Assembly (NCBI RefSeq): GCF_009730915.1 | Contig: NC_052474.1 | Coordinates: 19,751,501 to 19,815,500, forward strand | Length of the DNA stretch: 64,000 nucleotides | Direction of reading: 5' to 3' | Source: Dioscorea cayenensis subsp. rotundata | Lineage: Eukaryota; Streptophyta; Magnoliopsida; Dioscoreales; Dioscoreaceae | Shown: positions 59,237 through 64,000 of the stretch, in pieces | Position numbering within the stretch: the first letter of the stretch is position 1 | Layout: the number at the start of each line of letters is the position of its first letter | The notes under the pieces: model-generated | Databases searched by the model: none | What the model saw: the letters and a program-made list of their open reading frames with translations, nothing else | What the model was told of the DNA's origin: nothing | Position numbers and translations under genes: made by a program

Positions 59237-62051
59237 ATGGTTGGAGGAAGGCCAACAACAGGGCATTTAGATGTGTATTTCCGGAGCCTTATGGTCTCTG
59301 GAGGTGGAGGGAGGATGGATGGAACACCTGCCATGACTGGCTGGAAGGACCTTCCCATGGAGCTCCTTTTGCGGATAGTTTCCCTTGTGGATGACCGGAT
59401 GGTCATAGTTGCTTCGGGTGTCTGCACTGGGTGGAGGGATGCTATCTGTCTTGGGCTCACACATCTGTCTTTGTCATGGTAAAAAGCTAGATCATAATAC
59501 CTCTTAATTTTTGCTGCATCAGAATATTTTTCTTTTCTTTTCTTTTTCTTTTTTTTTTTTTACTTAGAAGACTAATATTTTTTAGGTTTTCAAAGTATCT
59601 TTCCAATCACTTGACTAGTGCTCATCCTCAAGATAACTTCAAAGTTACAAGAACTTGGCAGAATAATCTTGTTGCCTCCAAAGAGTTTGTCCCCTTGATG
59701 TTCAAAGTTATAACTCATGCACGAAAGCTCGTTTAACAAAAATGCAAAAATCTCACATGAATTTGAGGTTTTTGTTTTTTTTATTGTTGTGCATAAGAGT
59801 TTGACAATATATTGTATGTCACTGGAACAGTGTCAATCTCATCACTTACATCTGGTCACACAATTTTCTATGTAGGTTCATTTGTCGTTATTGGCATTAG
59901 TATGCGTTTCTTCCTAATTGGTAGATCATGGCCTTGTTTTCTCTTCTTCAGTAATCCTTGGTAATCATCCTTACTTTCATCTGTATCTTAGATAATCATG
60001 TGTGTGTTCCCATTCTCATTTCTCATCCTCACACTTGAATTCCAAAGCTGCAGTTGATCTTGCTTCTTTAGTTTTCAATACTTAGCACTGGTTATGCAAT
60101 TGCCTTTTGTAGGTCCATTGTCATTATCATCATTAATATGTGCTCCTTTGTAATCATTAGATTACTGCCTTGTTTTCTCTTCTTTCAGTAATCATTACTT
60201 AATGTCTGATGGTTGGCCTTCTTTCTTGATATCCTTGTGTAAATTATCATTTGGCTTTTGTTTCCATTGTCATTTGTCATAAATCATAATCACACTTGAA
60301 TGCTCTAGCTGGCATTGATCTTGCTTTTATTAATTTTAATAGCTTGTGGTGATATTCGTTTGTCAGCCAATTTATTTAATGACCAACATATTTCCATCAA
60401 TTGTTTTAGTTGATTGTTCATAGTATCTCACAATGTTGAGAATACTGTTTAATTTTAATTTCTTTTTATGTAGTAAGCACAATTGTCCGCATATTTCTTT
60501 CCACTCCTAATATAGAGCAGGATTTACCGAGATCTCTCTAGAGAAATTTTCTGGTCAATTACTTTATCAAGAGAAGTTGGAACCCAAGTGATGGTACATG
60601 TTTTGCAAGAGGGAGAGTTTCAACTTGTTAATATATTGTTTCACCATAATGAAGGACCTTCAAGATTTTTAGTGATATTGTGCATGAATTTGTCTGGACT
60701 TTGTATATGATGAAATTAGATTGTTAGGTAATTGTTTATCCAAAATCAATTAAAACTTATATATGATATTTGAATCTGTTTATGTTACATGGCATTCGTT
60801 GCTTCTAATATGAAAATTTATCATCTGTTCTTGGTCAAGATTCCTTTCTTTTCAGCTGGATACCAACATTGGCTGACGGTTGAGCTATCTTACATACCAT
60901 CCTTGGAGCTTTATTGAGTTGATGTGTTTTTACTGACAGAAATCTTAGCTGATCTTGCTGCAGGTGCAAGAACAACATGAACAACCTTGTCCTGTCACTT
61001 GCCCCTAGGTTCACAAAGCTTCAGTCTCTCAGTTTACGTCAAAATATGCCACAACTTGAAGATGATGCCGTGGAAACTATTGCAAATTACTGTCATGATC
61101 TGCATGACTTAGATCTTAGCAAAAGCCTTAGGCTTACAGATCGTGCACTCTATGCTTTAGCCTGTGGTTGCCCCAGGCTTACCAAGCTTAACATCAGCGG
61201 CTGCTCTTCTTTCAGTGATTCTGCCCTTGCGTATCTGACGAGTTTTTGCCGAAACCTGAAATGCTTAAATCTTTGTGGATGCGTAAAAGCTGCAACAAAC
61301 AGAGCTTTACAGGTACAATAGTCTTGGAGGGCAAACTTATGCTTAGTCTGACTGTTTTCAAAAGAAATTCTTCATGTGTCTGCAATGTCTCTTCTGTGCA
61401 GGCTATTGCATGCAACTGCAATCAGTTGCAGTATTTAAATTTGGGTTGGTGCGAGGGTGTTGGCGATAAAGGAGTCATCAGTTTGGCATTAGGATGCCCC
61501 AACCTCAGCGCTCTAGACTTGTGTGGCTGTGTCCTCATAACAGGTACTGAGATCTTCGGTTTCTCTTTTCAAAACCAAGAAGATTAAATAGAAATAAGAT
61601 TGACAACTTCCTTCTAGTTACTCTATGATTCCCTTTTTAAGGTTTCAGCCTAATTATCTGTTTGCCATTGCCTTCTATAGATGAAAGTGTAATTGCACTG
61701 GCAACTGGGTGCCCTCATCTAAGATCCCTCGGACTATATTACTGCCAGAACATCACAGACAGGGCAATGTACTCACTGGCGAACAGCTGCGTGAAGAGCA
61801 AGCGGGGATTGTGGGATTCAGTGCGCAACAACGATGTGAAAGGACTCATGAACCTGAACATCAGCCAATGTACCGCGCTCACTCCGCCTGCAGTTCAGGC
61901 TGTTTGTGACTCATTCCCATCACTGCACACTTGCCCTGAAAGGCACTCACTGATCATCAGTGGCTGCCTCAGCCTAACCTCTGTGCACTGTGCTTGCGCC
62001 GTCCAAGCGCATCGCTCGGGAAGGTCAGCGATCACACATCATGCCTATTGA
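59237..62051 (+). CDS. SKP2A: SKP2A/SKP2B-like F-box/LRR protein, four coding exons
   Basis: Coding exons: 59237-59478, 60964-61312, 61402-61543, 61681-62051. All are GT-AG and 367 residues join in frame. An F-box lies at about 36-75 (WKDLPMELLLRIVSLVDD, VASGVCTGWRDAI). Cysteine-containing LRRs follow (LDLSKSLRLTDRALYALACG, LNISGCSSFSDSALAYL, LNLGWCEGVGDKGVISLA, LGLYYCQNITDRAMYSLA), then a conserved tail (CTALTPPAVQAVCDSFPSLH, SGCLSLTSVHCAC). It matches Arabidopsis SKP2A/SKP2B closely. The family recruits substrates, including cell-cycle factors such as E2FC and DPB, to SCF ubiquitin ligase in the nucleus, and SKP2A binds auxin. A versus B cannot be decided. The first coding intron is long (about 1.5 kb). 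Confidence 0.95.
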
Positions 62052-62489
62052 TCGAGTGCACGGCATGACATGAGAGGACTGGACATGTTTGTAAGAGTGT
62101 ACATATTTGTGATGTTGCTAAGCATGTTAGAAACATAAGATGAAGGCATGCTGCAGGGTCATGCTCTTGAATGGTGTTTTCAAGCTGTTGTTAAGTTTGG
62201 TAGGCTTATAAAGGACAATCAATACACTGGTGAGTTCATGGGGAAATTTTAATGTTGGGCATAATGACCTGATTAAAATTCCATTGTTTCATAGTCTTAA
62301 GATTGATAAGTGATGATGTCCTGTGTCCAACCAAAGTTAAGCTGATTGTTATTAGTCCATTGTTCATAAAAAACATCAAATAAACAATCAACAACCAATT
62401 ACCATCCTTACAATGGAATATTTGGTATTTCACTCTTCTCCCTAAGTTGGGAGGGAGTTTAAATTTTCCCCTGTGGTTTATTCACATTT
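62052..62489 (+). other. 3' untranslated region and downstream spacer of the SKP2-like gene
   Basis: Follows the TGA at 62049-62051. No second gene seen. Confidence 0.5.
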
Positions 62490-63740
62490 TTTTATATATA
62501 TATAAAAAAAAATGGCTAACAACCAATTTTTTGATTATTAAAATAATTTTTAATTTAATTTCACTAGGAAGTCACAAAAGATATTTTGTATCTAATTTGT
62601 TGATTTATTGTGTCTAATTTGTTGATGTGACCGGAAAAGCTGATTCAGCACATTTAAGCCACGTCACTAACCTTCCACATCATTAAAAACTGCATCATTT
62701 ATATAAATCCACGTCAGCATTTTCCCCCCTTGCTTATTCCCCTTTCTTAGTTCTGGAGGTCGCCTTCTTCTTTCATGGTTCTCGATATCAAACAGTTCCT
62801 CATCTTTTGAGCATATTTAACCCTCTTCTTCTTCATCATTGTCTGGAGGAGTGGGTTGCATGTTAGTTAGCAATATTAACATTAATATCTTCTCTTAAGT
62901 TTTGAACCAAAATGATGTTTATATGATATATCTTATCTTAAATAAACAAATATTACTGGTGCTTTTCCATCACACATAATAGGAAAATCCTAACATATTT
63001 CAGGACTAATAAAGCTTTAGCAAAATCAAACATCTTTTTCATTTGAGAATGAATAAGCAATGTAAACAACATGAAACATTACTCATTAAAAATCAATCAA
63101 TCTTAAAATACTAAATAACCATATATCATCCATTAGCCTTTTGTGTTTCTATGTTTATATATAATCAGTAATGCATAGATTTTATCAAATCCTACCTATT
63201 TTTATATATATATAAATATATAAAATCTAATTTAGTGGGCAAATCTTGGAATAAAATATAAGCAGGAAACAAATACAATTATTCAACAGAACATAAGGCC
63301 TACTTTCCTAACAAAGTCATCTTCATCTATTTCATCATCTTCATGCACATCTTTATCATCATCCTGATCAATAGTATTCTTGTCATCTTCTTTCATTTCC
63401 GAGTCTCCAGCATCAACTGAATTCATTCAGACTCTTCTTCATCTCCATGTTCATATTTCTTGAGGATTTGGTTTTCTATATTTCTACAACCAGAGTGTTT
63501 GTCATTTCAGAAAAGTCTTCTTTTCCCCTCTTTTACATGAGTATGGAATGAAAAAAGAGGATGCTGACGTGGCTTCATTTGAGTGACATGGTTTCCTATG
63601 AGTAATGTGGAGACTGGAGGGTCAGTGACGTGGCCAGAGGTGTTGAGTCAGTTTTTTTTTCGGTGGCCACATCTGGAATTATGCTGGTGACTCTGGTGAA
63701 ATCAAATTAAAGATAAATGATCTTTTTAATGCAAATTGAA
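62490..63740. mobile_element. Mutator-like element with long inverted ends, non-autonomous
   Basis: The left arm holds GCCACGTCACTAACCTTCCA (62658) and CCACGTCAGCATTTTC (62710). The right arm holds their inverse, GGAGGGTCAGTGACGTGGCC (63614) and GATGCTGACGTGGC (63561). Further outward, AATTTAATTTCACTAGGAAG pairs with CTCTGGTGAAATCAAATT. Arms are about 180-250 bp and imperfect. Long TIRs with GCCACGTCA words suit MULEs. The outer ends and a 9-bp target duplication were not fixed. The interior has only a short acidic frame. Confidence 0.6.
63283..63426 (-). pseudogene. Short acidic reading frame inside the Mutator-like element
   Basis: 47 codons starting MNSVDAGDSEMKEDD, with 19 Asp or Glu residues, then DDFVRKVG and a stop. 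Acidic tracts of this kind occur near the N-terminus of plant Mutator transposases, so it is probably a transposase fragment. It is too short and biased to assign a function. Confidence 0.3.
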
Positions 63741-63927
63741 GTTCAGTCACCCAAGTGAAAAATGATCATAGTTGAGTCTTCTATTTAAAAAAAAAAATTA
63801 CCCGCAATAAATGATACACATCGTAATGCCACATTCTAAAGGTAATATTGCCAAATATATAAATGCTTTCATTTTCTGAAGGTAATCACAGAGAATAATT
63901 TGACTACATCAAAGCATATTTGCTTCC

Positions 63928-64000
63928 GCCAACGACCTTCGGGTCTATTGGTACATGGATCGCCGATAGAGCTCTTACCGAGTGGTGAGAATTTGATTCT
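63928..64000 (+). mobile_element. Second copy of the 41313-type SINE, cut by the window edge
   Basis: CCAACGACCTTCGGGTCTAT matches CCAACGATCAAGTGGTCTAT at 41314. Box A (GGGTCTATTGGTA) and the run up to box B (GAGAATTTGATTC) follow with the same spacing. The element continues beyond 64000. Confidence 0.75.

Overview
This window is nuclear DNA from a flowering plant. The six genes have plant-type introns and plant-specific families (PPR proteins, a USP-domain receptor-like kinase, SKP2-type F-box/LRR). They sit in very AT-rich intergenic DNA packed with degraded LTR retrotransposons, hAT and Mutator-like transposons, SINEs and microsatellites. The first PPR gene has a C-rich 5' end that fades to AT-rich codons, the 5'-to-3' GC gradient usual in monocots. 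My best guess is a non-grass monocot; the species cannot be read from the sequence.

Layout. Positions 1-28,800 hold almost only repeats: a SINE-like unit near 190, repeated exon-like units at 5.8-6.0 kb, and a complete miniature LTR retrotransposon at 6,412-6,762 with a perfect 5-bp target duplication. Two terminal-inverted-repeat elements follow (7,438-8,167 and 8,321-9,299), then a decayed Ty1/copia element with both LTRs (9,792-14,189), a probable large LTR (14,242-17,245), and a three-layer nest. In the nest a second copia element is cut inside its reverse transcriptase by an hAT transposon, which is itself split by a 3.66-kb solo LTR (22,745-26,407) flanked by TTTGT.

Positions 28,800-47,800 form the gene island: a P-class PPR protein (+), a seven-exon XRCC4/XLF/PAXX-like protein (+), an E-type PLS PPR protein (-), a ten-exon USP-plus-kinase protein (+), a chromovirus remnant carrying a SINE, and the twelve-exon clamp-loader subunit RFC4 (-). 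The first PPR gene and RFC4 each have a degenerate partial duplicate of their own 3' end just downstream. Positions 47,800-57,700 are gene-free and AT-rich, with a long foldback, tandem duplications and a LINE 3' fragment. Positions 57,700-62,051 hold the SKP2A/B-like F-box gene behind a duplicated G-box promoter. The window ends with a Mutator-like element and a SINE cut by the edge.

The genes do not form one pathway, though three touch replication and genome maintenance: RFC4 (sliding-clamp loading), the PAXX-like protein (end joining) and SKP2 (SCF ligase acting on cell-cycle factors). From memory, four of them (At1g77010-type PPR, SKP2A/B, USP-kinase, RFC4) have Arabidopsis counterparts close together on the paired chromosome-1 blocks around At1g21400-21700 and At1g77000-77280, so the island looks like conserved angiosperm microsynteny stretched by transposons.
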